Assembly (NCBI GenBank): GCA_014904985.1
Contig: MU129032.1
Span: 119,917 to 183,916, forward strand
Origin: Hydnum rufescens UP504
Taxonomy: Eukaryota; Basidiomycota; Agaricomycetes; Cantharellales; Hydnaceae
Direction: 5' to 3'
Length of the DNA: 64,000 bases
The stretch's first letter is position 1, and each line of letters opens with the position of its first letter. Under the pieces are notes generated by a model that saw only the letters and a list, made by a program, of their open reading frames with translations, was not told the DNA's origin and searched no databases. The position numbers and the translations under genes were made by a program. Below are positions 12,614 through 26,400 of this stretch, one piece after another.

Positions 12614-15159
12614 ATGAGTACTGTTGGTGTCTCGATACTTACCATAAGTGACTCGGCGGCACGCCAGGCAGTACAAGATAGGTCAGGGCCCACTCTGATA
12701 ACTATACTAGCTGAGTATGCTGGCGGAAAACTCTTCAGAGTGGTTGAGACGCGTATTGTGGCTGATGAAGAAGACCGAAATTGCTGGCATTGTCAAACTA
12801 TGGTCTGAACGCGACGATGTAGATTGGATAATCACCTCTGGGGGAACCGGCCTCGGTCAGAGAGATCGCACTCCCGAGGCAAGCATACCATAATGCGCCA
12901 CGAGGACTAGCATCCTAAACTTGTGGTCCTCATTGTAGGCCATCGCACCTCTAATCGACAGAAGTCTCCCAGGCCTGATCCATCTCCTTATGGACTCCTC
13001 TATTAAGAAGACCCCGTTTGCTGCACTTTCCCGTCCGATTGCTGGTACGGTCGGCTCCACACTTCTCGTCACCCTGCCAGGCAGCCCTAAAGCTGTCAAG
13101 GAAAATATGGCAGCCCTTCTAGATGCTGGCGTCATTCCCCACGCGATTGAACTTATAAAGGGCGGGAGTGGGAAGCAGGTCCATCGTGAGCTCGGTGTGC
13201 ATGACCGCCAAACGGTATCGCTAGGGCTTCCGACCACTGTGGCCTTGATCCAAGAGGAACAGACCTCGCAACATGGCCACCACCACCATCATCATCATCA
13301 TCACAACTACCATGGGCATGAGATCCCAACTCCAAAATCTCATGATCCTTCTCTTGGAGGTTGTCCGTTGCCGTGTTTATCTGATACCGCCTATCTGACA
13401 TATTGGATCGATTAGCCACCGCACGACATAGAGTATCCCCATATGCTTTGGTCTCTCTCGACGATGCACTAGCAATGGTCCAACGAGAATGCAAAACCCT
13501 CGAAGTTATTACTAAGAAGGCACGTCTGCCATTACTATCCGTCGACACAGATAGTTCACTGATTTCTTTTTTTTCAAGGTTGATTCCGGACTTCGCGGGT
13601 TTGTTTTGGCACGAGATGTCTTCGCCCCTCGCGCCCTCCCCTCGTCGGCAACGACGAATGTTGATGGTTATGCTGTGAAATGTAGGTCCTCCTTTATAAG
13701 GATTTTGTGACCGCATTTTTATTCGTTCCTCAGCCTCACCCTTCCCAGGAGAATATTCTGTCCTCACGCCACAGACTCATCCCCCTTCCACTGGGGTCCC
13801 AATACCAGATGGTCATGTGTATCGAATTAACACTGGGGCTCCTCTCCCTCAAGGAACAAATGCCGTCGTGATGGTTGAAGACACAGAGCTCAAGTCTTCT
13901 ACCACCACCTCCGATGGCACCGTCGAAGAAGAAACGGTGAATCTCCTTGTTGGTATTCACCCAGGGGAGAATGTGCGTGCCAGTGGTTCCGACGTCCGTC
14001 AAGGTGAACTGGTCCTCGAAAGTGGGACTATCTTGGGGAGTCTTAGTGGTGAAATAGGGACTCTTGCTTTCATTGGGCGAACCGAGGTTCGTTCCAGACT
14101 TTGAGTTCTATCCGAAACCGTTTTCTGCGGGACGTGCTCCACACATTTGACTGTCGCTTGATTCTTACAATATTTTAAAGGTCGACGTATACCGCAAGCC
14201 CGTAGTTGCCATCATGAGCACTGGGAACGAGATCGTGGACCTCCATGCAGACATTTCCATTCAGGCGCCATCTACAGGTCAAGTCTAACCAGGCTAAACA
14301 GTGGCGCCTCAAATTGATGACTGGAGCATCAGGGAATGCATCGAACACTGGCTCAGAAAGATGGGCGGGCGTTTACGACACAAACAGACCGAGCCTGCAG
14401 ACCGCTCTGGAAGGTTTGGGTTATGAGGTCATCGACCTTGGCATTGTCGAAGACGAGTTGATTGATTTCACGCGCACCATCCGCTATTCTCTGCTAACGT
14501 ATCTGCCTTTTTTCTCACCCCAACCAGCATTGCTGCCCACACTAGTACCATGAAGGCTGGTCTCCAACGTGCCGATGTACTTCTTACTACGGCGGTTCGT
14601 CCATGGGTTCCTCGGACCTGCTGAAGCCCGTTATCGAGCGACACCTTGGTGGGACGATCCACTTCGGTCGGGTGAGCGTCAAGCCGGGAAACCCACGACG
14701 TTTGCGATCGTAGAGGACTCTAAACCAATATTTGCATTACCCGGTAATCCAGCCTCGGCTTTGGTGATGTTCCATATTTTCGTCATACCGGCACTTCGGA
14801 AACTGGGTGGATGGCCTTTGCATGCATGCCATCTTCCCCGCGTTCCCGTCAAAGTAAGTGAAACCATTGGGTGTATAATCCTTACTATGACTCATGTGGC
14901 CCTCACGTAGCTCTTGGAAGATATGTACCTTGATCCACGACCCGAATTTCATCGTGTGCAGGTACGAGTTTCTGGAGAAGGTCTCGTCGCCTCCTCGACG
15001 GGGGGACAACGTTCAAGTAGGGTCGCTAGTCTTGCTGGGGCTAATGGTCTCGTTGCGCTACCGGGGCGTGATCCCGAGGGCGGCAAAGATCGTCTTATGA
15101 AAGGTGACATGGCGGATGCAGTCTTGATTGGAGAGATCCAAGTTACACATGTACAATAG
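12614..15159 (+). CDS. cnxE: Gephyrin/Cnx1-type molybdenum cofactor biosynthesis protein, interrupted
   Basis: The protein joins a MogA-like G domain (adenylates molybdopterin) to a MoeA-like E domain (inserts molybdate). Exons by eye: 12614-12878, 12939-13359, 13416-13519, 13579-13681, 13734-14086, 14181-14277, 14333-about 14490, 14528-14853, 14911-15159. G-domain motifs: [37 protein letters not shown] His-rich linker (near 13279-13302) follows. E-domain motifs: [58 protein letters not shown]. Introns 12879-12938 and 13520-13578 use GC donors. Three single-base frame breaks (about 12778, 14592, 14688) and a weak or missing donor near 14485-14499 interrupt the reading. It is either a recent pseudogene or contains sequence errors; codon-level conservation elsewhere favours a once-functional gene. 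Confidence 0.87.
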
Positions 15160-15270
15160 GGATTCCGGACCTCTCTCAGAGGCCAAGGTGTATGCCGGTC
15201 GAGATTGATTATGCCCTTGGAACGAAAAATCATGGAATAACGATACAAATAATAGTCTGTGCCTTTTCCC

Positions 15271-16011
15271 TTAGTCTCGAATTTGTTGTTGCTAGAGGAC
15301 ACCTCGCTGGGTGAATTCGCGATGTGCGATGCGCACAGAACAACGGACGGACTGACCAATGTTCTGCACTCGGTTTCTAGCGCCAGCAACTCCTTTTCCC
15401 ATAATTGTCGCTGCTTGATCAACATCTTAGCCTTCCGGTCATCATTTCTAGCGGCAGTCGATGGCTCCTGTTTAGGAGCCTGCAGAGTCTTGATCTGGAG
15501 CCAGGGGCCGTTAGATAGACAAAAATGCAAACAACTTCACAACTGATGTAGTTACTTTCTTAGCGAGAGCTGCCTCCTTCCTCTCTAGTATTTTGAGGGA
15601 CTTTTCCGCGAGTTCTAGAAGTTCATTTATCTGCGGCTCTATATCTTCGTTCTGCTGAGCAGCATATACCCGCACCCGTTTCTCGGGTATGAGGACAAAC
15701 AGCTATGGACAAACATCATTCACTACTCACTGTGCGAACTCGTGAAGAAGACACTTACACGATTATTTTGCAGTACTTTACCCAGTCGATTAAGCTCTTG
15801 GACTTCTTGCTCGAATACCTCCAATCCATCTAGAAGCTAGAGGCACGTCTAAACTTCGTATCATGAGGCGAAACATGTATGTTCCCACATAGTCATTACA
15901 GGTGGTCAAGGCGGACACGCAGGCCTCGGCTGCAGATAGGTCGTGATACACTGTGGCATTTCCAATATTTGAGTAGGCAGATGCACGAGGATGCAGGAGA
16001 CTTCGTTCCAT
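15271..16011 (-). CDS. spc19: DASH/Dam1 complex subunit Spc19
   Basis: Five exons (16011-15889, 15836-15759, 15702-15556, 15479-15357, 15291-15271) join in frame through introns of 52, 56, 76 and 65 nt to give 163 residues, the usual Spc19 length. Spc19 is part of the fungal DASH ring that couples kinetochores to spindle microtubules. The chain reads through SAAEACVSALTTCNDY, LLDGLEVFEQEVQELNR, VLIPEKRVRVYAAQQNE, EPQINELLELAEKSL and a final coiled coil with LWEKELLALETE. The pattern of an N-terminal helix, VFxLxPE-like strand and EPxINELLE helix is the family signature as I know it. It is convergent with the gephyrin-like gene, whose stop is 111 bp away. No interruption was seen. Confidence 0.82.
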
Positions 16012-19000
16012 TAATATGTTTGTTTGTCACAGTTGATACCGGGGACCCTGGAGATTGCCTATAAAAGGATCCGCGGGCTGTCCGATTACTTTTTTCTTCA
16101 GGCGTCCACTTCGACCGAACCGAAGCATTTCGCGTCCTCCATGGACGCAGCGGGTTAGTTCTCGCAATGGTGTTAAAGCATCTGGTCGATGGAGCGAGGT
16201 GCGCGTTCTTAAAGGGATGTCGTGCTCGCCAGACTGAGGCAACTCTCATCTGTCGTTTCATCGTTTGTATCCTTGGCGTTGTTGATGTCCGCTTAAAGTG
16301 CGTTGTACGTCGGGCGTAGGGGAGAGGTGACCGATGGTGAGAGGGAGCCGAGCCTCATATTCTTAGGTCTTTTGCTGTGTCGCTATGCGGCCATGGCATC
16401 TGGGCAAAACCATGAAGCTTACACTTGTTTGTCAATACTCTTCACTTGTAAATTCGCTAGGTCAATACAACCTTGGGCTTTCACGAATTTTGTGCGCTTG
16501 ACATGTAGTCTACCCAGCGTCTCCACTATGGTTCTCTTACAATTCGCCCGTCCGTGCTAGCTCAGTGGCATCTTAGTGGCATGGCTCCGTGCGTGCGATC
16601 TGTAGTGGGGGGATGATATCAACCTGCAGCTGCCTGTGGGGAATTTGGATTGAACCTTCACAGATGGTGCTTGTTGCTTTGAGATTTCTTCGAATCACAC
16701 AGACGAGGAGTTGTGCATTCATGTGAATCAACCTGTGCATTCATCAAGTGTCACGGCAACGAGGCGGGAAGCCAGGTCGATTTTCGAGAGATAGTCGAAT
16801 CCATCTGCATAGGGAATTGAGATTAGCATTGCGCAAAGCGCTCGGCGCTTCATAGCCAATCTTGTAGAGGATCGATGATGGAATGTATCAATCCTTGACG
16901 AATGATTGTCGGCGCAACTGCCGTGGGACACCCAGATCCTAGCTTGCATATGTTTCTGCCTGGTCCTGCACTAAATCGCGGGCCAGAGTTCAAGTGCCTC
17001 GCCAAAGCTGAATGCATGACGGAGTTGAGAGGAAGGCTCTATTGGGTTTCGATTGACCAGGAACCCTAACAATCCTGCACGATCTCGAATGAGGAACACA
17101 AAATTTCGCTTGCGAACTTCTCAACATTCAGCTCTTTAAAATCGGTCACCTAGGCAAGGGCGGCAGCATGCGGTGCATGTTGAGCAATGCCGCAGAAGTT
17201 ATAGGGTGAGATACCGGACTTACTATTTCTCCTGAATGATCTGATGATGACGAGACACGTGTCATGGAGTTTTAGCAAATCGGTCCACAATTGTTAGTCT
17301 CATAACCAGACCGTGCGAGACTATCCAAGTGTTGTGGATGTCAGGAACTTCCTCTCGGGTATTTGAGTGAAGCGACCCCAGGATGTACATGCTTAGAACA
17401 AGATGAGATCCCACAGCCGGCACGAAGATATTTTCCCGGTTGAAACAACTGAGCGAAGGGACAATACAGCAGCAGAGATGTCAGGCCACTAGACGCTCTA
17501 GCGAATACATCACGTACGAGGTCGCATGAAGGTAACTGCGTCGAGACAAGGCCCCAGTTGCACGGTTAAAATTGGATGCGATTTCAAGAACATGAGACGC
17601 TGACGATCTTCTTGGGCGACCCCAGTACCTGAATGAATACCCGTGCCGGGAAGAGTATATTTGCACGAGTAGGAACGTGCAGAAGAGTGATGGCATTCAT
17701 TAGAGAACTGGCAAACAAGAGAGCTGCGGCCTTCACGCCCGCCTAAAGCCGCGCCCACCATATCCCCCTAGCCCAAGCAGTGCGTGAAAAGACCATGCGA
17801 AGGGAAGCAGAGCATCTATCGTGACTGACCTGTTCGAACGGGAAGCATAACTCCCTCTAAAAACAAATTCGGGAAAATGTTCCTCATGAGGAAGAGACTT
17901 CAGGCGGTGGATGGAATCTGAATTGTTTGTAGGGAGCACAAGATACATGGCACTAGTCCTGTTCGGCGCTGTGCTGGTCGGCTGAGACGAATTAAACAGA
18001 TGTGCCGTAAAAGCAGGGGGAAAACATCTGCAGAGCCAAGTGGACGAGCGAGCGGACTCCCACCGACAAGGAGGCCGAGTGGAGAACTGCTAGAGCAGGC
18101 TTGGTGCTGTCAGGGCAAATCGGACTGGTCCGAACCATCTTCCTCTGACCATGTCAATGATCTCTACATTCATTCGGTGTTTCAAGCGTGCTCATGAGAG
18201 TTAGATTTCCAAGGGCTCTGCTCACGCAGCTCAGTGGAAGAGGCAATCTATATCTATGCCTAATTAGGATTTGATCCACGCACCCGACGTTACCAGTACA
18301 GCCTTGTAATGAGTTGTTTGTTCGTCGGTCGCCTTTCCTTTGTTCTTCTCTTCGTCAGCCTGCTGCATTACTGGGCATCCCCTTCGATGGCGAAGTCGTA
18401 GACTCGCGTCTGGACTCATAGATGCGAGAGTTTCGGCGTTCCGTTGATCATTGGGGTGCGCCCGAAACAGGTTCTGCGAGACGAAGACGACGTCAATGTC
18501 GAACCTAGCCATCCTGCTTTTCCGTTGCAATCCAATTCGCATTCCCCAGCTCGCTGTACTACATCGCGCCGGATGCTCTATGAAAGCTAACTCGTTGGGG
18601 ACATGTGCCGACCCAAGACCGCGCCAATCACACTGGGGGATTCCAACAGGGATCTCTTCATACCCAACAGTATCGGTGCATAGTACCCTACAGAGAGACT
18701 CTCTACCAATTGGTTCATCTCTTCCGGGGTCTCCTTGTCACTGAGAGCACTTGGATGCTCCCCTTGAGCTCACCTCTCTCAGTGATCAGGTGGGCCACGC
18801 TTGAAACCCATAAAGTAGGCCATGCAAGGTGGAGATGATTCTGGTTCTTTCAGAAGCTGAAAGACGCGGTCTCACCTTACCTGGCCTCCATCTGGATACC
18901 AAGCGCAAGCCTGTTCCGGTGAGTAGGGGGAATGGCCTGGCGTAATGGTCTTGACTGGATAGGATTTGGACAAAATACGAGGATTCTGGGTTCCCAGCCT

Positions 19001-20700
19001 CAGCTTCCAGCGAGAGACTGTCACGGAACGTAGCGTTGTGGATCACATTCGATCGGGGGATGATTTTCTCTATTATTGTTGATTGTGTTAAGTCTTGTGG
19101 CATCAACGAACTTGAAACTAGGGCCCTGGGTGGTTTGTGGATATCCGGTCAGTAAGTCTATCACTAGGGAAGTGATGGTCCCCAGTTAGTGGGTTTTATC
19201 TATCGCTTCCTTGAGATCGCGAGAATCAAGGTATTGGGTAAGGCATTTCTGGACAAATGTTTGCGTCTTACCTGACTCCAGAAATAATTATCTCTTTCAT
19301 GTTATCCCAGTGTCCGTCGGAGATCCTAGCATCGTGCATGATGGAACGATGCTGTCCGCCCATCAATAATCCCAGAATATTTTCCTGGCGCACTCAAGAC
19401 CGGAGATGATGCCCTATTCTCTTCGCGCCGACCCGTAGGCAGGTTTGTTTCCGAACCGACCTCCCATGTGTAGCAGGGCCCGCTACGTCAGGCATCGATC
19501 CCCATCGCGCTTCGGCAGCGTAGGTATTAGGGAACATTACTACGAGTCGCTCGGATTGAGACTTAGTCTGCCCTGAAATCGCTTGCAAACTTTCATCCCC
19601 CAAGATGAAACCAATGTGGCAGCCGCAGAAGTTCTTGTGGATTAGCCGAAGTATTCATAACAACCTGAACATCTGGTGGCGCCAGGAATTCGATTTGACG
19701 TATTACTCATATGCTCTCCTCTCTTTCCTGAGGACTGGATTTAAGGTCTTTTTGCTGCCCCGAACGCCGTCTGGAGTATAATCAGTACTTGCCATCAATT
19801 CGAAGGACCTACTGATTTGGGGTACAGTCTCACCTCTCCCTATTCTCCGAGGATGATGCGTCTTCTCACCCTCGTTTTGACCCAATATCCGGTTGAAGAA
19901 ATAGAAGCGCAAGGGTGGCACCTTTGTCCATGCCAGAAACGTGCTCACGTCTCATTATGTCTCGATTCAGGATAGCCCATCCGCGTGCATTTTGCCTGAG
20001 CCACCCAGTTAAGTTTTCAGCTAGTTCCTCAGCCTTTTCAAAATGTGTCTAGGCCCCTTCAACCCCACGTCGCTATTGTGATTGCCACAAGATCCACGTA
20101 ATACGCAACGTTCCCAGTCCCTGAAGCGCCATACGTATTTCTCAAGGACCATCACACACACCCACACATGACATGTTGATCGCCAATCTAGGCGAATCCA
20201 AAGAATAGGACCTTTTGAGGAGATATTTGCAGTGTCGTGAGGCGAAGGCAGGCAGTTTTCTGGGGTAATCGCTTTCTGAAAGGCCTGCATTCAGGGTTCC
20301 CGGTGGATCTTCAATGTGCCAGACCTTTCGTCTTGCTGGGGATTGTTGTAGTTTGCATCATTTACGTGGGGGAATGTACTTGGCGCAGGTGCAGGTGAGC
20401 CGATCTTGGACCTTGCTACTGTCTTCTATAACGAGTGCTGGGACGCGGTTCGTCCCTGTCACTTGATGCATACACTCTTGGTGACGGTCTATTGTAGCTC
20501 CTAGATCCTAATGAGAAATCCAAGGTGCGAGGAAGCTTCACGCCGCGTCCATGTTGGAATTGAGGAGCCATAGGCGGCAGTCGGTGACAGTGTGATAAGT
20601 TACTATCATCATTCGTCCGTTGGCCGAATTAAGTGCCAGATCTACTAATTGTCCCAAATATCATTCACTTGCGAAAATCAAAAAGAGCGCAACACAAATA
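16012..20700. other. Long interval without a recognisable intact gene
   Basis: Nearly 4.7 kb lacks a gene I can defend. Several minus-strand frames have protein-like composition: 19948-19703 (contains FYFFNRILGQ and ELMASTDYTPDGV), 19106-18786 (SSYFVQILSSQDHYARPFP and LVSRWRPGK) and 18542-18264 (RFDIDVVFVSQNLFRAH). They sit in different frames, are separated by many stops and could be remnants of one decayed minus-strand gene. No family was recognised. Composition is similar to the neighbouring genes rather than AT-rich. Confidence 0.4.
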
Positions 20701-20707
20701 CGCGCAG

Positions 20708-23178
20708 TCATCTCCTCTTGTCCTCTTCGTCATCGCTATCCCCAACGTCGAAGATTGGCTCTCGACGAAGCTCAGGCGAGCCACTATCCTTGGCCTTGGC
20801 CTTTCCTTTGTCCAGTTTTCTGGCTCTGCCACCAATAGGTGAGTATCTTCCATCGTTTTCGCCGCCAACATTCTGACTGAGAGGTATTGCTTCCTCTTCA
20901 TCCCGAGCGAGGGCGACACCCCCCTTGGACTTCCCGGAACGCCACCGCTTGCGGATGTAGAAGAAGAGGCCCATGACCAATGCGATAAGGAGCAGCACTA
21001 CGATAGCCGAACCCAAGTTGTATAAAGCTGTTTGGGAATGAATAAAGGCATCATTAAGCCACGATAGCCATAGAATTTGGCGATAGGGATTCACACCTTC
21101 CAATGGAGTCTCATCTGGAGCAGTTTCCTTGGCTCCCTCCGCCGCGTCCTTTTCTCCAGAAGCGGGCACCTTAGTGAGATCAGGCTTCACGTTATCGCCC
21201 ACGCTGCTGGGAAGCATCGCAGACCCCGTCAATATGGAAGTAAAGTCCACATCCATGAAGCGGAGCATCATATCATGTGCCACATGAGGCACGTCGAACC
21301 CAACCATATGTGATGCCCCGTAAATCTGGTAGTAAGGAGCTTCATGACGATGAGGGGTAAAAGATAAATATGCTTGTCACCTTGACGTAAGTCATATTCC
21401 TTTCAGAAGTCCATTCCCCAGCGTCTGTTCCGTTGAATTTCCAGGGAGCTGCCTTCGTATTTGGCTTCATACGGTAACGAAAGCCTTCCATCAGCTCGAC
21501 TCTAAAGCAAAGCAAGCAGACATCGCTCACTCCGAAACCTTTATCACCGTTCCATTCAAGGGCCTCGATTAACCTCTCAGTGCCCACATGATTGCAGATG
21601 AAGTCTTGATCGCCACTAAACAACAAGACGGGAATACTCTCGAGAAGTTTAGGTAACAGGCTATCGAAGGAGGAGACTTCTTCATCTCGAGATTTGAGCT
21701 AACAGTGGCTCGGCATCTCGGTCCATGCTTCTGCATGTTCAGTGGCATGCAAAACGGTCTTGACATCATCCCGTCCAAGGTACGGTGTGACGTAGGTAAG
21801 ATCTGGAGGCCAGTTCATGCCGCACGCAGGGAAGTCGTCTACGAGTCGAATGTCGTACACGTTCAGGCAAATTTCCTTGCCATTCACCCTGTTAGCAGGG
21901 AATGAGTCGGTTATGAAGCAAAGCCGTAACATGCGAGCAACCTACGTTTGCTGCAAGTGCTGAACAGTGGCCCCCATCACAGACTCGCAAGGGCCGAGAT
22001 GAGGGGTTGGTTCCGTGGTGTTCAGTACAGCGATGCACTTATCCAAGGTAGATGTGGCCTTGTCGTATTCCTATAATAGCCAGGAAATTAGTGGATAATA
22101 TTCCGCCCAATAGTTGGCGCCCACTTTAGTTCCTGTCTTCAGTAATTTTTCCTGCACAGCGAACTCTATATATGCAGGATACTGGGATATAGGATCAATC
22201 CACCCATTTCCGATCGCAATTCCCTTGAGGGGCGTGCCTATTTGAGTGGTGCCTAATATGGCGTCCGCTGAAGGCGAGTAACCAGGTCATAGACTAGTCT
22301 GAAGAGCCAATCAATATGTACACACCAATGTAGGGTATGTACTGGCCCGCAAAACTCTCTCCCGCAAGGTAGGTCTATTCAGAAATGATGAATATTCTAT
22401 GCACTTTGAGAATAACATGCGGACTGCGCACATCCATTTCTTTAAACTCGGGGAAAACATCGTACCAGTTCTTCAAGAATTCGACGACATTTCCCGCAAC
22501 CTAGCGCTGTAATCATTATTAGGCCTACGACGAAGTTATCAATCGCATACCTCATCCAGTTCGTGCAGATATTTATTCGTGCTGGTATAAGAATAACCTG
22601 TACCTGGTGGCTGATCCACTTTAAATGATGGCAATGGCATGTTAACTAACATTGGTCTTCCGTCAGACGAAATGGAAGGATAACAGACGATATAACACAT
22701 TTGCGTATTCTTCCCAGCCGCCGGACACCTGCTTGAGTGAATCTTTGCCGTCCATTCTCCAAGGCCCTATTTCCATCATAAGCCCATCAAAAGACGAGCA
22801 TCCAGGACCCCCCTATCAAACAAAACATCGCCAAGAATTATAAAGGAGGCCTACTCAAGACTGCAAATAAAAACAAATAAAACTGACATTAAACCATATT
22901 ATGAGCCGTTCGCGATCGGCCGTACGTCTAGCTTTGGTAAGGACGAAGTAAATGTGGGCATTGACATCGGTACTTGGTTCTGGTTTTGCGCTAGCGTCAG
23001 ACAAGATATTGCCTGCGTAGATATGTAATGGATTTGTTGGGTCCCCTGTCAACCCCGGTATGCTTGGGACGTAAAAGCTCGCAGCAGATGGGGAAGTAGC
23101 GGGGCGCTGTCTATTAATTGGTTGGCTCGCCGAAACAAGAAAGGCGGAAAGCCCTGAGGCCAGTAGTGGGGTCCACAT
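20708..23178 (-). CDS. kex1: Kex1-like serine carboxypeptidase, Golgi membrane anchored
   Basis: Ten exons (23178-22888, 22812-22689, 22618-22551, 22500-22432, 22374-22326, 22267-22125, 22070-21946, 21888-21531, 21464-21381, 21325-20708) give about 642 residues. Peptidase family S10 members of the Kex1 type trim C-terminal Lys/Arg after Kex2 cleavage in the Golgi. It has a signal peptide ([17 protein letters not shown]), oxyanion segment [18 protein letters not shown], nucleophile in [12 protein letters not shown], catalytic Asp in [10 protein letters not shown] and His in [11 protein letters not shown]-terminal membrane helix ([21 protein letters not shown]) and an acidic cytosolic tail follow, as in Kex1. 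Exon 8 holds a compensating pair of single-base shifts (about 21717 and 21688) with an in-frame TAG between them. Correct reading gives [12 protein letters not shown]. Confidence 0.92.
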
Positions 23179-23415
23179 CTCCAGATTGTTGATGGCACAA
23201 GCAAACGATAACCCGAAGTACAGAGTCCGCACAAAATACACAAGATAGAGAGAAAAGGGCTGACTTTCTGACACTCGTGAATTTGCGCCGTTTTGGCAAT
23301 GAGGTCTCAGACTAACAGAATTTTGGGCCAAGTTGCCTGGCGCACTCACGGCAATTGCCGGGACACGCGAGACAGCCTCAATTTTTCGACGCGTCTCCTG
23401 AAGTGAATTGGGACG
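23179..23415. promoter_or_regulatory. Divergent intergenic region KEX1 / NOL11-like
   Basis: A 237-bp gap separates the two start codons and must hold both promoters. No motif was identified with certainty. Confidence 0.45.
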
Positions 23416-26400
23416 ATGCAAGCCTGTTCAATCTCCGACCCGGTGCCACTAGCAACTTACTCGATAGCTGCGTCATCTTCTGAGAAAGGGTTGGTATCTG
23501 TATTTGCAACTCATACACCTGTTCCTCACAAAGAAGATGGATGGGTGACTTTAACTGCTCAGGGAGATGGTATCCACATCATGGATGTATGAGATGGCTT
23601 CTGTGCCACCCATCGCTCTGCGTGCTGATTTTACCTATTCTAGCTCGCGAATTCTCAGCCAGTTGCTTCCCATACATTAGGTCCAACGACCATGTATGCT
23701 GCTCCAGCATTGACTGTTGTCACCAAGAACCGCCGAATAACATATGTTGCCATAGAATCTTCTCCGGACATCAAGGCTAGCGAACGTGGCAAGATAGTTT
23801 GGTTTTGGATTCAGGAGTTGTCACAAAAGAGTGCCGGTACATTAGAGAGAACCACTGTGCATGTACGTGGTTAATCCCAATTTATGGGCCGCATCTTTAT
23901 CATTCCCTTCCGACTAGCTTTCACATCAAATACGAACAATCTTTACCTCACCAACTGGAAGCCACCTCATCGCTATCTCGCCACAGAATACGGTAACCTC
24001 GGTTACTCCCAACTTTGAAGTGATTTCCTCGCGGGATGGAGGGGCATCAACCGATTCCTTACTTCAAAGCTGGATATTCGCTCAACGCGAGTGTACATTT
24101 GCCCCAGGCACTGACGGTTCCGTCATAGTGCGAGTTTTGAGCCGGTCCGGAACAAAAACCATGCTTGTCATGGATATCTGCGAAGCAGATGGCTCTTTGT
24201 CATTTCTAACCGAATTACCACTTGAGGACGTCCCTCCAACCGTGCGTATCTTCGTCGGGAACAGCAATATTCCTAATGATATGTATCCCTCAGGACATTG
24301 TTGATTGTTCTTTATCTCCAGATGGCCACTTTTCGCTGATCAGTAAGTTATCAGACAGAGAGGGTCATCCGTACTCTAATGACCGGAGCCTCTAGCGCGA
24401 TCTGGACATTGGCGTTATTACCATGCCGATCTGGACAATATAGCAGGCGTCTATCCTCAACTATATCTCCATGATGCGCCACTTGCTCTGAAGTCTTTGT
24501 TATTTTCTGGAACTTCCCCATACTCACGTCCCACATCGCTTCTGCGCCTCAATACCTCCCAGGTCCTCCTTGCGTCTACATCCACCACAGACCCAAGCGA
24601 GCTTATCCTGCAGATATGGGACCTTCGTTATTCGGTTCTCCTTTTATCGTATTCCACGAGTTTCCCCAGCAGCCTTTTGGCAGGCGATGTGACAACAGGA
24701 GATATCCGTCTTAGCCTCGTAGATGCTACGTCTGGCCAGGCTGTACTCATTATGTCTACACCCCCTTCATCCGCCTCTGCCTCAAAAATCAAAGCCAGGC
24801 ACCGCTCTACTGTCGTCATAATTCCTTACGCGGCGCCTATTACGTCTACGATTGCTAATGCCATGAATCGATCCTCCATCACGGTCACCTCCAAATGGCT
24901 CGCTTCGGCCTCTCCTTTGATGTTGAATACTAGTCAAATAGTAGCAGGTCCAGACGCACCCAATGCGTTATCGCTCCCACAGGACATTTCCGGCAAGGAT
25001 GTCCTCCTCAAGGAGATGACACGCACCGTGGCTAGTGGACAATTCGACGATACAGAGCGCGCCTTTAATGCTTGGGTGCGGGAAGAAACGGAGAGGTTAA
25101 CCGAAGCGGCTGCCAAAGCACGAGATGTCGAGCAGGATTTGAATGTGAGCATGGACGATGCCACACTTACGGGAAATGGTATCAATGCGAGTACGGATCC
25201 ACTGGGAGCGCCCAGTAGAGACATCGATATCATTAGCCTATTACCTTCTACTGCGAAGAAACAACCAAAGAAAGCCTTGCCTATGAACCCTGTCGAGGAT
25301 CGCATTGTAAGTCTATTTGGTGTCGTTCTTCATTGAGTCCCGGCTACCTTTTTATTTTTCGCACTTTGTAGAATCTATCTGCTCAACTCTCGCATTCATT
25401 CGTGGGCAGTGTGTTGAAAATAGTCTTGGAAGGACAGCGTGGATCGGCTTCTGTGGACAAAATTGTGAATACCTTGCTCTACTATCGTGCTGTAACGCAT
25501 CACATGATTCCAACGGAAGGCGGCCTCCTTCGTCGGCTAGCCGAGCGGTCGGACTGGGTGCGTCCCACCCTTCCATTTAATATCAGAGACCACGCTCCTC
25601 ACCTCTCTGTTCTGTAAGGATACGATCATGACCGTGCTATTGGTCGTCCCTGATATACCCGAGGAAGAGCTTGTGCGACTCCTGAAGCTCGTCATCCAAG
25701 CTGAAATCCCTCAACAAACTCTAGAGGCCGCCCAAGGCAAAAAGTCTGGACAGAAGCAAGCAACCTCCTCTACTATGCAGGTTGACGGCGGACCAATAGA
25801 CATCGATGCTGGGGAAGGCAACGATACCCCCCAACATCTAACGGAACACCAATATCGTCACAATCAACTAAACCGCCCCGTCTCCCTGAGGTCCTTGCAG
25901 CTTTGCTAGCTTATCCCACCTCCCCAGCTGCCATGCGGGTCGCATTACGGTCCCACCTCTCTGACGTCAGAGACCTTCTCCCCGTGATTTATATCCTCGA
26001 GGGATGGACTGAAGCCTACGCGGACATGGGCTGGGAAGACATTACCAAGAAGATCAAGTCAAAATCATCTTCCAAGAAAGCTCTCGGAGAACCCCCTGCA
26101 GGTGGATTCCACGTAGCGAAACTTCGACCTCATCAAGCAGATCGGCTTCCTCCTTTCGAAAGTGTAGGTCCACTTCGCCCTTGACTGCACCTATCGTTAA
26201 TTGCCGTGATGACGAGACTGGTGCCTTTCAGATATTGGTGTTCCTACAATCTCTGCTCGACACGTCTTTCCTTGCACTAATACAACACACGCCAGCTCAC
26301 TCTCTGTTGCTAAATCTTGCAAATGTTGTCACGCCGCAAGTTGAATTTCATGTCAACTTAGAGAAATTGCGTGGTCCCCTCGAACCCTTCGCGCGTGCCG

